DNA of 64,000 nt from positions 1,612,001 through 1,676,000 of the forward strand of contig NZ_CP011542.1 in NCBI RefSeq assembly GCF_001020985.1. Direction: 5' to 3'. A program made the translations under genes and the position numbers. Position 1 is the stretch's first letter; every line of letters starts with the position of its first letter. The DNA comes from Corynebacterium mustelae (GTDB lineage Bacteria; Actinomycetota; Actinomycetes; Mycobacteriales; Mycobacteriaceae). Below the pieces are notes generated by a model that searched no databases, was not told where the DNA came from, and saw only the letters and a list, made by a program, of their open reading frames with translations. Below are positions 33,554 to 43,303 of the stretch, piece by piece.

Positions 33554-35299
33554 ATGCTCGCTGATATTGCGATTGAAAACCTAGGAGTCATTCCTAGGGA
33601 ACGTGTAGAACTTAGTAATGGACTGACCGTGCTTACCGGCGAAACAGGTGCCGGTAAGACCATGTTTGTCACCGGTCTTCGGTTACTGATCGGTGGACGG
33701 GCTGACGCGAGTCGGGTACGCACTGGTGCCGAAAATGCTGTCGTTGAAGGGCGCTTCGTGCTAACCCGCACGCAGGAGGCGGTAGCGTCACATGCAGAGG
33801 CTATCGTTGCGCAGGCGGGTGGGCAGCCAGATGAAAACGGGGAATTCATAGCGTCACGGATCGTTAGCTCTGCGGGGAGGTCCCGCGCACACTTAGGTGG
33901 TCGGGCTGTGCCAGCTTCCATTTTGGGTGACTTCACAAGTGAACTTTTGACCATCCACGGGCAAAACGACCAATTACGGTTGCTGTCACCGGATAGACAG
34001 CTTGCTGCATTGGATCGTGTCGACCCGAAAATCCTTCCGCTGTTAGAAAAATACAAAAAAGCGTATCAACAATGGCGGAAGTTGGATCGCGATCTAGCAA
34101 AACGAACTGCGTCTCGTCGTGAACTCGCGCAGGAAGTAGATCGCCTGCAATTCGCAATATCAGAAATCGACGATATCGATCCGCAACCAGGTGAAGATGA
34201 ACAACTCGTGTCTGATATTCGACGTTTGCAGGATGTTGACGAACTTAGAGAACAGGCTGTGAATGCTTTAGGGGCTATCGACGGAACCGGCGGACTAACA
34301 GATTTTGGGTTTAGCGGCGGTTCTGAGAGCGAAGGTGCGTCTGATTTGCTCGGGCAAGCCAGTGGCTTTTTGCGCAATAGTTCCGATCCTCACTTAAAAG
34401 AATTACAGCTTCGGTTAGACACTGTAACCGCCGAATTATCGCAGATCGCTGCAGAATTGGGTGGTTTTTTGTCCGAATTGCCTGCCGACCCAGAAGCGTT
34501 AGATTCCTTGTTGCTTCGACAACAGGATCTGAAAAATTTAACTCGCAAATATGCGCCCAGCATTGACGAGGTTTTGGAATGGTCAGAAAGAGCAAAAGCG
34601 AAACTTCATTCGATAGACACGTCACCGGAAGCCTTGAACCATTTAGCGCAGGAGGTGGCCACCGCAGAACTGTCGATGAAGAAGGCGGCGGTTGCGTTAA
34701 CTAAAGCTCGTAAGAAAGCTGCCAGTTTCCTAGAGAAGAAAGTTACTGAAGAGCTACATGGTTTAGCCATGCCCAAGGCTGTATTTTCTGTAGCGCTTCA
34801 TGACGTGGTGTGTGGTGAGGTAGGTGCCGACGAAATCGAATTTTTATTGGCTCCGAATACCAGTGCAGATCCGCGACCATTAGCTACTTCTGCCTCAGGA
34901 GGTGAATTATCACGGGTCATGCTAGCTCTTGAAGTGATTTTGTCGGCAGGTAATCACGGTTCAACGCTGGTATTTGACGAAGTGGATGCAGGTGTAGGAG
35001 GACGTGCCGCAGTAGAGATCGGTCGTCGGCTGGCACGGCTGGCTCAGAATAACCAGGTGATAGTGGTGACCCATTTACCGCAAGTCGCTGCTTATGCTGA
35101 CAGTCATCTACACGTTTCGAAAGACGTGAGCGAAGAATCAGTAAGTTCTGGAATCGAATTATTAACAGAAGATCGTCGGGTGGAAGAACTTGCTCGTATG
35201 CTGGCTGGGCTTGATGACACAGATACAGGTCGGGCCCACGCACGTGAACTGTTGGATAAAGCGCAGGAAGAGGTTGAGAAATTCCGTTCTCATGGGTGA
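33554..35299 (+). CDS. recN: DNA repair protein RecN
   Basis: A 581-residue SMC-like ATPase for double-strand break repair. Walker A is GETGAGKT at residues 29-36, the central ~250 residues are coiled coil, the ABC signature is SASGGELSRVMLALEV and Walker B is STLVFDEVDAGVGG. I chose ATG 33554 (MLADIAIENLGVI), the normal RecN start; a -10-like TACCAT ends 6 bases before it, so the mRNA is probably leaderless. The upstream LexA-like box fits SOS induction. Confidence 0.95.
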   Translation: MLADIAIENLGVIPRERVELSNGLTVLTGETGAGKTMFVTGLRLLIGGRADASRVRTGAENAVVEGRFVLTRTQEAVASHAEAIVAQAGGQPDENGEFIASRIVSSAGRSRAHLGGRAVPASILGDFTSELLTIHGQNDQLRLLSPDRQLAALDRVDPKILPLLEKYKKAYQQWRKLDRDLAKRTASRRELAQEVDRLQFAISEIDDIDPQPGEDEQLVSDIRRLQDVDELREQAVNALGAIDGTGGLTDFGFSGGSESEGASDLLGQASGFLRNSSDPHLKELQLRLDTVTAELSQIAAELGGFLSELPADPEALDSLLLRQQDLKNLTRKYAPSIDEVLEWSERAKAKLHSIDTSPEALNHLAQEVATAELSMKKAAVALTKARKKAASFLEKKVTEELHGLAMPKAVFSVALHDVVCGEVGADEIEFLLAPNTSADPRPLATSASGGELSRVMLALEVILSAGNHGSTLVFDEVDAGVGGRAAVEIGRRLARLAQNNQVIVVTHLPQVAAYADSHLHVSKDVSEESVSSGIELLTEDRRVEELARMLAGLDDTDTGRAHARELLDKAQEEVEKFRSHG

Positions 35300-35361
35300 T
35301 TTTGGCGTCTTTCCTGCGTGGCTACCACATTTTCGGATTCTAAGCCGCAACAATAGTGCCC

Positions 35362-36561
35362 ATGAGTCTGTTCTCCCGTTCTTCTGATCTACCTGGCGTA
35401 CAAGGTGTGACTCGTGATCTTTCCACAAATGGAAAAGGGTTCAAGCGCCTATCACAGGGTGATTTCGCCATCATCGATGCCCCAGATATTTCTAGGGCCA
35501 TGGCACAACGCCTTATCGACGCCCGCCCCGCGGCCGTTGTTAATGCCGCCAAATTTAGCACAGGTTCCTTGCCTAACTTTGGTCCCCAAATGTTACTTGA
35601 AGCAGGTATTACTTTGGTGGAGGCGGTTGGCGCTGAAGTATGGCTTCCGCTTAAAGACGGCAAGAAAGCCAGGCTGACCGATGACGGTCAATTGTTCTAC
35701 GGCGAGAAGTTAATCGCATCTGGTCACGTAGTTTCACAGACAGAAGCCGAATCAACCTTTGTTGAAGCTCAGCAACATCTGGTTGACTACATGGAAGCGT
35801 TTTTTGGAAACACTATCCAATTTATTCATTCCGAGGCGCCGTTGCTTATCGACGGATTAGGGGTGCCCGAAGTGGGGGAAGCATTACGCGAGCGCAAAGT
35901 AGTTGTCGTTAGCCCTGGTTCGGGTTATCAAAACCAGCTAAAAGAGTTGCGTAATTTCATTCGGGAATTTGAACCCGCAATTATCGGCGTCGATAGCGCC
36001 GCCGACACACTGGTGGAAATGGGTTATAAACCCGATTTCATTGTCGGCGATCCCTCAAACATCGGTGCGGAAGCACTACGAAGTGGTGCCCGGGTTGTGT
36101 TACCCGCCGATCCAGACGGACACGCTCCGGGTTTAGAACGTATTCAAGATCTTGGTATAGGTGCGATGACTTTTCCGTCAGCTGTTGAAAACTCAACAGA
36201 TTTAGCACTATTGCTTGCTGACTATCACGAGGCCCAGATTGTTGTGAATATTGGTGCTCCGGTCACTCTTGACCAGTTATTTGCGCAAGCAGATAATGCG
36301 AGTCCATCGGCATTGCTGTCGCGTACTAAGCTCGGTCCTCGCCTTGTCGATGCCTCCGCGATTTCCAACCTCTACATGCTACGTAGTTCGGGAAGCATTG
36401 GCTGGCTCTGGGCCTTATTAGGAATCTTGGTCGCTGTGGCGACAATTGTTGCTATTGCGGGAAGTTCAGGCGATGGGTCATTTAGCGAAAACTTGGTTGA
36501 CACATGGAACAACGTCGCAATCTGGTTCCAAGGGCTATTCAGTTCTGGAAAGGCAGAATAA
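35362..36561 (+). CDS. steA: SteA, cytokinetic-ring / cell-separation protein
   Basis: A 399-residue protein starting MSLFSRSSDLPGVQGVTRDL. A thiamin-pyrophosphokinase-like region is suggested by GVDSAADTLVEMGYKPDFIVGDPSN. A single membrane helix lies near residues 361-383 (GWLWALLGILVAVATIVAI), then a short tail. In C. glutamicum, SteA works with SteB at the division site and controls peptidoglycan hydrolysis during daughter-cell separation. An in-frame GTG at 35356 is an alternative start. steB begins 3 bases after the stop. Confidence 0.88.
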   Translation: MSLFSRSSDLPGVQGVTRDLSTNGKGFKRLSQGDFAIIDAPDISRAMAQRLIDARPAAVVNAAKFSTGSLPNFGPQMLLEAGITLVEAVGAEVWLPLKDGKKARLTDDGQLFYGEKLIASGHVVSQTEAESTFVEAQQHLVDYMEAFFGNTIQFIHSEAPLLIDGLGVPEVGEALRERKVVVVSPGSGYQNQLKELRNFIREFEPAIIGVDSAADTLVEMGYKPDFIVGDPSNIGAEALRSGARVVLPADPDGHAPGLERIQDLGIGAMTFPSAVENSTDLALLLADYHEAQIVVNIGAPVTLDQLFAQADNASPSALLSRTKLGPRLVDASAISNLYMLRSSGSIGWLWALLGILVAVATIVAIAGSSGDGSFSENLVDTWNNVAIWFQGLFSSGKAE

Positions 36562-36564
36562 ACA

Positions 36565-37515
36565 ATGAAAAAGGGTCGAAGCAGTATTCTTATTGCTGGC
36601 ATTGCGCTAGGACTAGCGGGTGGTGTGGCATTCAGCACGTTTGTTTTGTCACCTAACCTTGCGGGTGGTTTCAACCAATCCTTAAACTTCCTATCAACCG
36701 AACGCGATATGGCTCAGGAGTCCGCACGTGTTGCGGAAGCCCAGGCGAATAGTGCAGATTCGTTCATACAAGCAGTTTCTGAGCCAGCGGTGAAAAATAG
36801 TCTTTCCGGAAAGACAATTGTGGTTCTTCGCGCTGCAGACGCTAATGATGAAGACGCGAAAAAGCTCGATGAATTGCTTAAGTCAGCCGGAGTGGAAAAT
36901 GTAGGTACTATCACGCTAAAGGAAACATTTTTCAGCCAACAAGGTGCCGACGGAATAAAAAACGTAGTGTCTAATACGTTGCCAGCAGGTGCGAAGCTTT
37001 CAGAGGATAAACTCGATCCTGGTACACACTCGGGAGAATCCTTAGGCTCGACTTTGATGCTTAATCCGGAAACCGGTCAACCCCAGGCGACTGAAGAAGA
37101 ACGAGAACTTGGATTGACAGCATTACAGGATGCCGGGTTTATCGAATATGAAAAAGGGACGGTGCAGCCTGCGGATGCCGCTATCTTGCTCATAGGCGAT
37201 GGTAGTGGTGTTGCCGACGACGGATTTACCGAGACCAGTCAGGCTGCCTTTGCTGCAGCTTTCGACCAGCGCAGTGGGGGATTCGTGGTTGCGGGTCGCA
37301 TTCATAGTGCCAGTGATACAGGTGCGATTGGTAAGATTCGAGCAAATCAGCCGGTTCGGGATAATGTGTCAACCGTTGATTCGATAGATCGTAGCCTGGG
37401 TCTTATTGCGGCAGTTTTGGCAACTGCGGAACAAATTGGTGGAAACGCAGGCGCCTATGGTTCTGCGGCAAGCGCCGATGCAGCTGCGCCCTCACCAAAA
37501 ATTCTTACCGAGTGA
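36565..37515 (+). CDS. steB: SteB / MctB-like envelope protein
   Basis: A 316-residue protein with an N-terminal signal anchor (about 8-28, ILIAGIALGLAGGVAFSTFV), a coiled-coil stretch near 45-65 and an extracytoplasmic domain. It belongs to the copper transporter/MctB family of Rv1698. In corynebacteria the partner of SteA is this protein, and the two act together in cell separation. It is coupled to steA by a 3-base gap. A Nudix gene follows where pyrG is usually found. Confidence 0.87.
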   Translation: MKKGRSSILIAGIALGLAGGVAFSTFVLSPNLAGGFNQSLNFLSTERDMAQESARVAEAQANSADSFIQAVSEPAVKNSLSGKTIVVLRAADANDEDAKKLDELLKSAGVENVGTITLKETFFSQQGADGIKNVVSNTLPAGAKLSEDKLDPGTHSGESLGSTLMLNPETGQPQATEEERELGLTALQDAGFIEYEKGTVQPADAAILLIGDGSGVADDGFTETSQAAFAAAFDQRSGGFVVAGRIHSASDTGAIGKIRANQPVRDNVSTVDSIDRSLGLIAAVLATAEQIGGNAGAYGSAASADAAAPSPKILTE

Positions 37516-37542
37516 AATAGACGGGAAGGATGAACTACGACC

Positions 37543-38196
37543 ATGGCTTTTGAATATGAAGTGATAAATTCACGGCTTGTTGCCGAGAATTCAATCCTCG
37601 CGCTTCGCCGCGATGAAGTGACGATGCCAGATGGCACTACAAGTCACCGAGAAATTGTCGAACACTTTGGGGCAGTCGCCATCGTCGCCTACGACGGAAA
37701 CAATATAGCGATGGTGCGTCAATATCGGCACGCGGTGAAAACTCGATTGTGGGAATTACCTGCCGGATTGTTGGATATCGCCAATGAAGATCCCCTCGTG
37801 TGTGCACAGCGAGAACTAAAAGAAGAAGCGGGAATCGGTGCTCGAAACTGGGCAGTGCTGGTTGACGGCATCAACAGTCCTGGTTTTTGCGATGAAGCGG
37901 TACGGATCTATCTAGCCACGGACTTGTTCTCCGTGCAGCAGCCTAATCGGCAGCACGAAGAGCTTGACATGGAAAACGAATGGGTTCCCCTTGTGGAAGC
38001 GGTTGAGATGGTAATGAATGGAAAAATTCATAATCTCACTGCTGTTGCCGGGATAATGTGCGCAAACAACGTATTATCCCACAACGCACAGCCCCGGGAA
38101 TATGATTGTGATTTCGCCTTGCGGCCAACAGCATTATCCAGCCGACGCCAAGCGCAAGGGTTGTTGGGCGACATGAAACAGGTTGTTCGTGATTAA
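37543..38196 (+). CDS. Nudix hydrolase, ADP-ribose pyrophosphatase type
   Basis: A 217-residue Nudix protein. The Nudix box [20 protein letters not shown] continues as EAGI; the G-to-E spacing is one residue longer than canonical, while the catalytic RELKEEAGI is intact. It likely hydrolyses ADP-ribose or related nucleotide diphosphates, as proposed for the syntenic Rv1700. AAGGA precedes ATG. Its end overlaps the xerD start by 8 bases. Confidence 0.92.
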   Translation: MAFEYEVINSRLVAENSILALRRDEVTMPDGTTSHREIVEHFGAVAIVAYDGNNIAMVRQYRHAVKTRLWELPAGLLDIANEDPLVCAQRELKEEAGIGARNWAVLVDGINSPGFCDEAVRIYLATDLFSVQQPNRQHEELDMENEWVPLVEAVEMVMNGKIHNLTAVAGIMCANNVLSHNAQPREYDCDFALRPTALSSRRQAQGLLGDMKQVVRD

Positions 38197-39112
38197 TCCG
38201 AATGATCTTGCCGTAGAGTGGTTGATGCATTTAAACGTCGAAAAAGGGGCTAGCACCAACACTCTAAGTAACTATCGGCGCGATCTGCAACGATATACAA
38301 CATGGTTGGAATCTCTTGGCATTGATGACCTCGGGGCTGTGTCCACAAACCATATCGAAAGTTACGTGGCGGATCTTCGTCGTGGAGATGAAGCCGAAGG
38401 AAGAAAACCACTGGCGGCAAGTTCTGTTGCCAGAGCGTTGATAGTGGTTCGAGGACTGCACAAATTTGGGTTGACCGAGGGAAAGTTGTCTGTCGATGTT
38501 GCTTCGGAGGTTTCTCCGCCAAGTACTGGACGCCATTTGCCCGATACGTTGAGCATAAGTGAGGTTGCTAAACTCATCGAGTCTATTCCGAATGGTGAGT
38601 ACGCTGGTCCTACCGAGCTTCGTGATCGCGCGTTGCTTGAATTGCTCTATGGAAGCGGCGCCCGCATAGGTGAAATAATGGGGCTTAGCGTCGATGATTT
38701 CAACTTTGCCGAAGAATTTCTTCGGATAACTGGTAAAGGCAATAAACAACGGTTAGTTCCGGTTGGTTCGCTAGCACGGGCAGCTATTGACCAATATCTC
38801 GTGCGGGGTCGACCAGTTCTAGCGACCGGGGCATCACATGCATTGTTCCTCAATAAACGTGGTGGCTCATTGTCACGTCAAAGTGCATGGACAATCATTA
38901 AAAATTCTGCGGACCGTGCAGGGATAACGAAGAAGATATCGCCGCATACCCTTCGGCACAGCTTCGCAACCCACATGTTGGAAGGGGGAGCTGATGTGCG
39001 AGTTGTGCAGGAACTTTTAGGTCATTCATCGGTGACTACTACCCAAATCTATACACACATAACAGCTGAAAATCTCCGCTCAGTTTGGGCTACTGCCCAC
39101 CCACGTGCTTAA
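38189..39112 (+). CDS. xerD: Site-specific tyrosine recombinase XerD
   Basis: A 307-residue recombinase that with XerC resolves chromosome dimers at dif. The N-terminal SAM-like core-binding domain spans about 1-95. The catalytic domain has Arg in [11 protein letters not shown], the His-x-x-Arg box [28 protein letters not shown] with the second His and the nucleophile Tyr. GTG 38189 was chosen; TTG 38183 is an alternative. Synteny with Rv1701 supports XerD. Confidence 0.94.
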   Translation: MINPNDLAVEWLMHLNVEKGASTNTLSNYRRDLQRYTTWLESLGIDDLGAVSTNHIESYVADLRRGDEAEGRKPLAASSVARALIVVRGLHKFGLTEGKLSVDVASEVSPPSTGRHLPDTLSISEVAKLIESIPNGEYAGPTELRDRALLELLYGSGARIGEIMGLSVDDFNFAEEFLRITGKGNKQRLVPVGSLARAAIDQYLVRGRPVLATGASHALFLNKRGGSLSRQSAWTIIKNSADRAGITKKISPHTLRHSFATHMLEGGADVRVVQELLGHSSVTTTQIYTHITAENLRSVWATAHPRA

Positions 39113-39434
39113 TGCGCGTTGCCAAACTTATTATTTTATTTTTTATAGATATTTCCCTCACTGATTGAGTGGCTTTGAGGGGGACATGTTGGGCACTGAG
39201 CCTTTCCCAATAGGGGAGTGTAGCGCAAATACTGTGTTCAATTTGGGGGTAATTCCATTCGAATTTTCCGTATAGAGAGCCGTTTTGTGAGCGCAGGACA
39301 CGCGTGAATCCAAGAGTAGGGTTAATATTTGCCGTTACCCCCATGGGGCAAAAAGCTGCGAAGCTTAAAAATCTATATAAAAATACTGAGGCATAACCTC
39401 CGGATCGGCCGGAGGGTTCTTTAAGGAGATTCAT
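39113..39434 (+). promoter_or_regulatory. Intergenic region upstream of the secreted-protein gene, with 5' UTR hairpin
   Basis: About 320 bases with no gene recognised. Near the right end CCTCCGG (39397-39403) pairs with CCGGAGG (39409-39415) around ATCGG, flanked by AA/TT and followed by TTCTTT, about 7 bases before the AAGGAG ribosome binding site. The AT-rich CTATATAAAAAT (39373-39384) just before it could be the -10 region. The hairpin would then sit at the very 5' end of the mRNA, as a stabiliser or attenuator. Confidence 0.5.
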
Positions 39435-40430
39435 ATGTCCACTGCACGCCACAGGCTCATGGCAATCGTGCTTTCTGCAGCTGTTGCAACATCGTCAAGC
39501 GTTGTCGCCGCACACGCACAGGATGCTGGAATGCCTAATGCCGAAGTTCAATGCGTTCCAGGCCGTATGGCTGCAGAACCAATCGATAACAGCGGCGCAA
39601 CTTTCTTTGTCGTCGGCAAGGATCGGGTAAAGGTTACCGACACTGGCGTTACCATCAATCTCGGTGTCCGCGATCTAGCTTCTCTAATCACTGGACTGGG
39701 AGTGAAGTCGATCGATGGAATCAGCCGTATTCTTGACGGACTTGAGTTTCGGGTCATTGACGTTGATGGCAATTTGATTGAGAACGCAGAGTTTAAGCTC
39801 AATGAGTCCGACCGTACAATCTCCGTGGATTTCAAAGCTAAACCAGATAACCCGTTCTACATTGAAATTATTGGAACTGAAGAAGTACCTGAAGCTAAGC
39901 CAGAAACACCAAAAGCACCTGCTGAGGAATCAGGAGATAAGGCGGATAATGGTGCTGAAAGCTCTCAGCCGGGCGGCAAGCAAGCTGCAGCTGAGGCCGG
40001 CGCTACAGGCGAAGCTTCAGTTGAAACCCAGGCCGATTCGGATGCTGGAGCCGAAGCGGCTGCGCCGTCAGGAGATGCCGAGAAGCCAGATGCGGAAGTT
40101 AAAAGCAAAAAGGCAGTCAAGGTCTTCATTCGGGTAACTCACTCCGACAACTTCACCGGTTGCAAAAATAAAGAAGGTCGTGACCCGGAGCGGGAAAAAG
40201 GCCACACTGCGGTTGGTCTCGGTAACCTTTCCTCGATCGCTAAGAATGGATCCTCCACCCTCGCGGGGATTGGCAAAGAGCAGTTGTCTTCCGATAATAG
40301 CAAATTGCCTAAAGAAGCCCGTACCGGCATTATCGCAGGCATTGCGGCAATTGCAGTAATCGTTGTTGGTGCATTGCTTGCAACCATTGGTGGATTTGCC
40401 CACTTTGTGAATAAGTTTATTCGCCGCTAA
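39435..40430 (+). CDS. Secreted, C-terminally membrane-anchored protein of unknown family
   Basis: A 331-residue protein. The signal peptide is residues 1-28 (cut after AHA, before QDAG). A compact domain of about 110 residues follows (for example VTINLGVRDLASLITGLGV), then an Ala/Glu/Pro-rich low-complexity linker (about 145-225), a short second module with one cysteine (DNFTGCKNKEGRD) and a hydrophobic anchor near 300-322 ending FVNKFIRR. Cys40 and the linker-distal Cys could pair. AAGGAG precedes ATG by 7 bases. I do not recognise the family; a cell-envelope role is inferred from topology. Confidence 0.85.
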   Translation: MSTARHRLMAIVLSAAVATSSSVVAAHAQDAGMPNAEVQCVPGRMAAEPIDNSGATFFVVGKDRVKVTDTGVTINLGVRDLASLITGLGVKSIDGISRILDGLEFRVIDVDGNLIENAEFKLNESDRTISVDFKAKPDNPFYIEIIGTEEVPEAKPETPKAPAEESGDKADNGAESSQPGGKQAAAEAGATGEASVETQADSDAGAEAAAPSGDAEKPDAEVKSKKAVKVFIRVTHSDNFTGCKNKEGRDPEREKGHTAVGLGNLSSIAKNGSSTLAGIGKEQLSSDNSKLPKEARTGIIAGIAAIAVIVVGALLATIGGFAHFVNKFIRR

Positions 40431-40460
40431 TTTTTCCCATATAGCGGCTATGGGATTCTG

Positions 40461-40503
40461 GCCCCCAGATGTTTTAACCTGATCGCAGTTAAAGTCTGGG
40501 GGC
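40461..40503 (+). terminator. Terminator-like hairpin after the secreted-protein gene
   Basis: GCCCCCAGA (40461-40469) pairs with TCTGGGGGC (40495-40503), and inner TTTTAAC can pair with GTTAAA. There is only a weak T-tract afterwards. Confidence 0.6.
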
Positions 40504-40685
40504 TTGACCTATGCTGGGCTACCGTACCGGTGGTGGATTCACGCTAGACTTTCAAGCGGGCAGATTCAAAATTACAATTGTGTCATTCATTCCGACATTG
40601 GTCGGTATGTCAACATGGTTGTAGGGAAGCCGAAAAGCTAAAATAACCAACAAGTAGCGATCTTAGTCAAGGAAGAGGGATTGTC

Positions 40686-41558
40686 ATGACAAACTCGGGC
40701 AAGAAGGAAAACCCCGAGCAGGAGGTCGGACTGACCGGTCGCCCGTTACGTGAATTCCCAGAGCCACGACCGCTTGACCACCACGGCCCAGCGAAGATTG
40801 TGAGCATGTGTAACCAAAAAGGCGGCGTTGGGAAAACTACTTCAACGATCAACCTTGGTGCCTGTTTGGCGGAAGCTGGCCGCAAAGTTCTGCTTGTGGA
40901 TTTGGATCCACAAGGTGCTCTTTCAGCTGGCTTAGGGGTTGCATACAACGAACTAGATCTAACTGTCTACAACTTGCTGGTAGACCCGAGTACGTCGATC
41001 CATAACGCAATTCATAAAACTGGCGTGCCTGGTCTAGATTTGGTGCCGGCAAACATCGACCTTTCTGCTGCGGAAATACAATTAGTTAACGAAGTAGGTC
41101 GTGAGCAAACTCTTGCTCGGGCTCTCCGGCCAGTAATGAAGGACTACGACTTTATTATTCTGGATTGCCAGCCATCGCTTGGGTTATTGACGGTCAATGC
41201 GTTGGCGTGTTCCCATGGTGTTCTCATTCCCATGGAATGTGAATATTTTTCGCTTCGCGGATTGGCGCTGTTGACAGATACGGTTGAAAAAGTTCGTGAT
41301 CGCCTTAATTTTAACCTTGAGATAATAGGTATTTTGGTGACCATGTTTGACCGTCGGACTTCACATGCCCGTGAAGTTATGTCTCGGGTTGTGGAGGTCT
41401 TCGATGAATTAGTTTTTGACACCGTAATTACCCGCACTGTCCGGTTTCCGGAAACGTCAGTGGCAGGCGAACCAATCATCATGTGGGCACCTTCCTCCCC
41501 CGGCGCGCAACAGTATCGCCAACTTGCCAGGGAAGTGTTGGAACGCACCAACGGATAG
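40686..41558 (+). CDS. ParA-family ATPase upstream of scpA
   Basis: A 290-residue P-loop ATPase with a deviant Walker A (NQKGGVGKTTSTINLGA, about 43-59), Walker A' LLVDLDPQGALSAGLG and Walker B-like FIILDCQPSLGLLT. No ParB gene is adjacent. The location just before scpA matches Rv1708, so it is likely a condensin-associated or chromosome-positioning ATPase rather than the main ParA. scpA starts about 55 bases downstream. Confidence 0.92.
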   Translation: MTNSGKKENPEQEVGLTGRPLREFPEPRPLDHHGPAKIVSMCNQKGGVGKTTSTINLGACLAEAGRKVLLVDLDPQGALSAGLGVAYNELDLTVYNLLVDPSTSIHNAIHKTGVPGLDLVPANIDLSAAEIQLVNEVGREQTLARALRPVMKDYDFIILDCQPSLGLLTVNALACSHGVLIPMECEYFSLRGLALLTDTVEKVRDRLNFNLEIIGILVTMFDRRTSHAREVMSRVVEVFDELVFDTVITRTVRFPETSVAGEPIIMWAPSSPGAQQYRQLAREVLERTNG

Positions 41559-41613
41559 TAAGGCTTAGACTCCGTTTAAATTTATGTCCGTAATCGCAAG
41601 GAATAGTCTGCCC

Positions 41614-42462
41614 ATGGGTGTGAAATCAGATGATTCTACGTCGTCTGGAGAACAGGAGAATGCGTCAGCGCAGCCAGAGATAACCGGTTTTCGGATCGTT
41701 TTGAATAACTTTGAGGGGCCTTTCGATCTGTTATTGCAGCTGATTTCTGCTAAGAAAATGGACATCACAGATGTGGCGTTGGCACAAGTGACAGACGATT
41801 TTGTGGCATATACAAAAGCTCTTGGTGAGTCAGCGGATCTCGACGAGGTGACGGAATTCCTTGTGGTTGCAGCGACGCTTTTAGATTTAAAAGCTGCCCG
41901 CTTAGTTCCGCGCGGTGAAGTAGACAGTGAAGAAGATCTAGCCTTGTTAGAAACTCGGGATCTTCTCTTTGCCCGATTGCTTCAGTATAAAGCTTATAAG
42001 CAAGTCGCTGATCTATTTGCTAGATGGCAAACTCAGGCTCAGGCTCGGTATCCTCGAGCAGTTGGTATGGAGGATCAATTTGCTAATTTGCTTCCACCGG
42101 TGACCTTGGGGCATAGCCCAGCGAGTTTTGCGCAGGTTGCTGCCGGGGTTTTCCGCCCGAAGCCGCCTGAGGTTGTTGGGGTGGATCATATTCACACGGT
42201 CGCGGTGTCGGTGCCGGAGCAGGCGGGTAAGATTCTTGATTTGTTGCGATTAATGGGGCCTCATACATGGTTGAACTTTAACGCTTTAACGAGAGACTGC
42301 ACTGCTTCTATGCAGGTAGTTGGTAGGTTTCTTGCGTTACTTGAGTTATACAAGGCACAAGCTATTGGTATTGAACAAGAAGAATCTTTGGGGGAACTTC
42401 GCGTGAAATGGACTGGATTGGATGTTGATCCTGCTGTTGTGGCGGCTAGCAATTGGCAATAG
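41614..42462 (+). CDS. scpA: Segregation and condensation protein A
   Basis: A 282-residue kleisin of the SMC-ScpAB condensin. The conserved start of the domain is FEGPFDLLLQLISAKKMDITDVALAQV, followed by EFLVVAATLLDLKAARLVP and a C-terminal winged helix binding the SMC head. ATG 41614 has AAGGA at 11 bases; an in-frame ATG at 41584 lacks a ribosome binding site but is possible. scpB is not adjacent: two genes are inserted between them. Confidence 0.93.
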   Translation: MGVKSDDSTSSGEQENASAQPEITGFRIVLNNFEGPFDLLLQLISAKKMDITDVALAQVTDDFVAYTKALGESADLDEVTEFLVVAATLLDLKAARLVPRGEVDSEEDLALLETRDLLFARLLQYKAYKQVADLFARWQTQAQARYPRAVGMEDQFANLLPPVTLGHSPASFAQVAAGVFRPKPPEVVGVDHIHTVAVSVPEQAGKILDLLRLMGPHTWLNFNALTRDCTASMQVVGRFLALLELYKAQAIGIEQEESLGELRVKWTGLDVDPAVVAASNWQ

Positions 42463-42578
42463 CGTAAATCCGATTCCCAGATTCTCTTGAGCTAAATATA
42501 AGATTGTAACTGAGCAAGGCCCGGTTCAGTCCGATCAATATCAATAAATGTGGACTGGTTTAAAGTGCGGAGTGAGTC

Positions 42579-43184
42579 ATGGGGATAATTGTGGTGTCTG
42601 GTTTGGCATCAGGAGTAGGAAAAACTACCGCAGCTGCTGCAATTGTTCGGGTTTTGCAAGATCGAGGTCGCAATGTCATCCCGGTGAAGGTAGCACGATT
42701 GCAAAAGCCGCATGTACAAATGGACATCGGAACAATTAAAAAACTTACAGGGATTTCTGGTGTGGATTTCTCGGACGACCCTAGTCCACTTGACCGGATT
42801 AGAGATCTAGTTAAAAACGGGCGAACAGTTGTCGTCGAAGGCTCAGGTGGGTTGAGTGTGCCGTTGCGAGGTTCAGCCACAATAGCGCATATTGCGAACC
42901 GGTTGGACGCTCCGCTAGTGGTGGTTTCGGGTATGGATCCGGGAGCGGTTGACCTTGCCGTGGCCGCTGTGAGGTTTGCGCATTCGTGCGGTGCGCGAGT
43001 AGAAGGATTGCTTGGTGGTAAATTGCCAGCAGGCGCCGACTTGCGTACCAGGTTGAGGTTAATGGAAGTGTCCAAAGCAACTGGTGTGCCGTTTTTGGGG
43101 AGCTTAAATGACGGTGTTGGTGCGTTAGGAGAGGAAGCCTTTGCGCAGGCTACTCGAACCATCTTCCTTCCGGAGCATTGGTGA
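42579..43184 (+). CDS. Dethiobiotin synthetase-like protein, divergent
   Basis: A 201-residue P-loop protein. The nucleotide-binding loop is SGLASGVGKTTAAAA (7-21), a later motif VVVEGSGGLSVPL matches BioD, and the C-terminal LGSLNDGVGALGEEAF is shared with corynebacterial BioD proteins. BioD closes the ureido ring of dethiobiotin. The canonical G-T-D-T/G-T-G-T part before VGKT is LASG, and the usual K-P/L-V-(A/Q)-(S/T)-G substrate segment reads KVARLQ. It is about 20 residues shorter than typical BioD. No other biotin gene is nearby. It may be a weak or changed-function paralogue. Confidence 0.75.
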   Translation: MGIIVVSGLASGVGKTTAAAAIVRVLQDRGRNVIPVKVARLQKPHVQMDIGTIKKLTGISGVDFSDDPSPLDRIRDLVKNGRTVVVEGSGGLSVPLRGSATIAHIANRLDAPLVVVSGMDPGAVDLAVAAVRFAHSCGARVEGLLGGKLPAGADLRTRLRLMEVSKATGVPFLGSLNDGVGALGEEAFAQATRTIFLPEHW

Positions 43185-43303
43185 AAACACGCCATTAGCG
43201 TGCCCGTGTTTTCTGATAGCAGTAATTGAAAGATGGTCGCTACACTTAATACCGCTTATACAACATGATGGTTTTAACCGATGGCATTTAAGGAATTAAC
43301 ACG

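Noticed and set aside
40686..41558. Calling the ParA-like gene part of a plasmid or ParAB partition locus
   Set aside because: No parB or parS-like repeats are adjacent and the synteny is chromosomal.
42579..43184. Calling this gene bioD outright
   Set aside because: Key substrate-binding residues differ and no biotin genes are nearby, so only a BioD-like label is supported.
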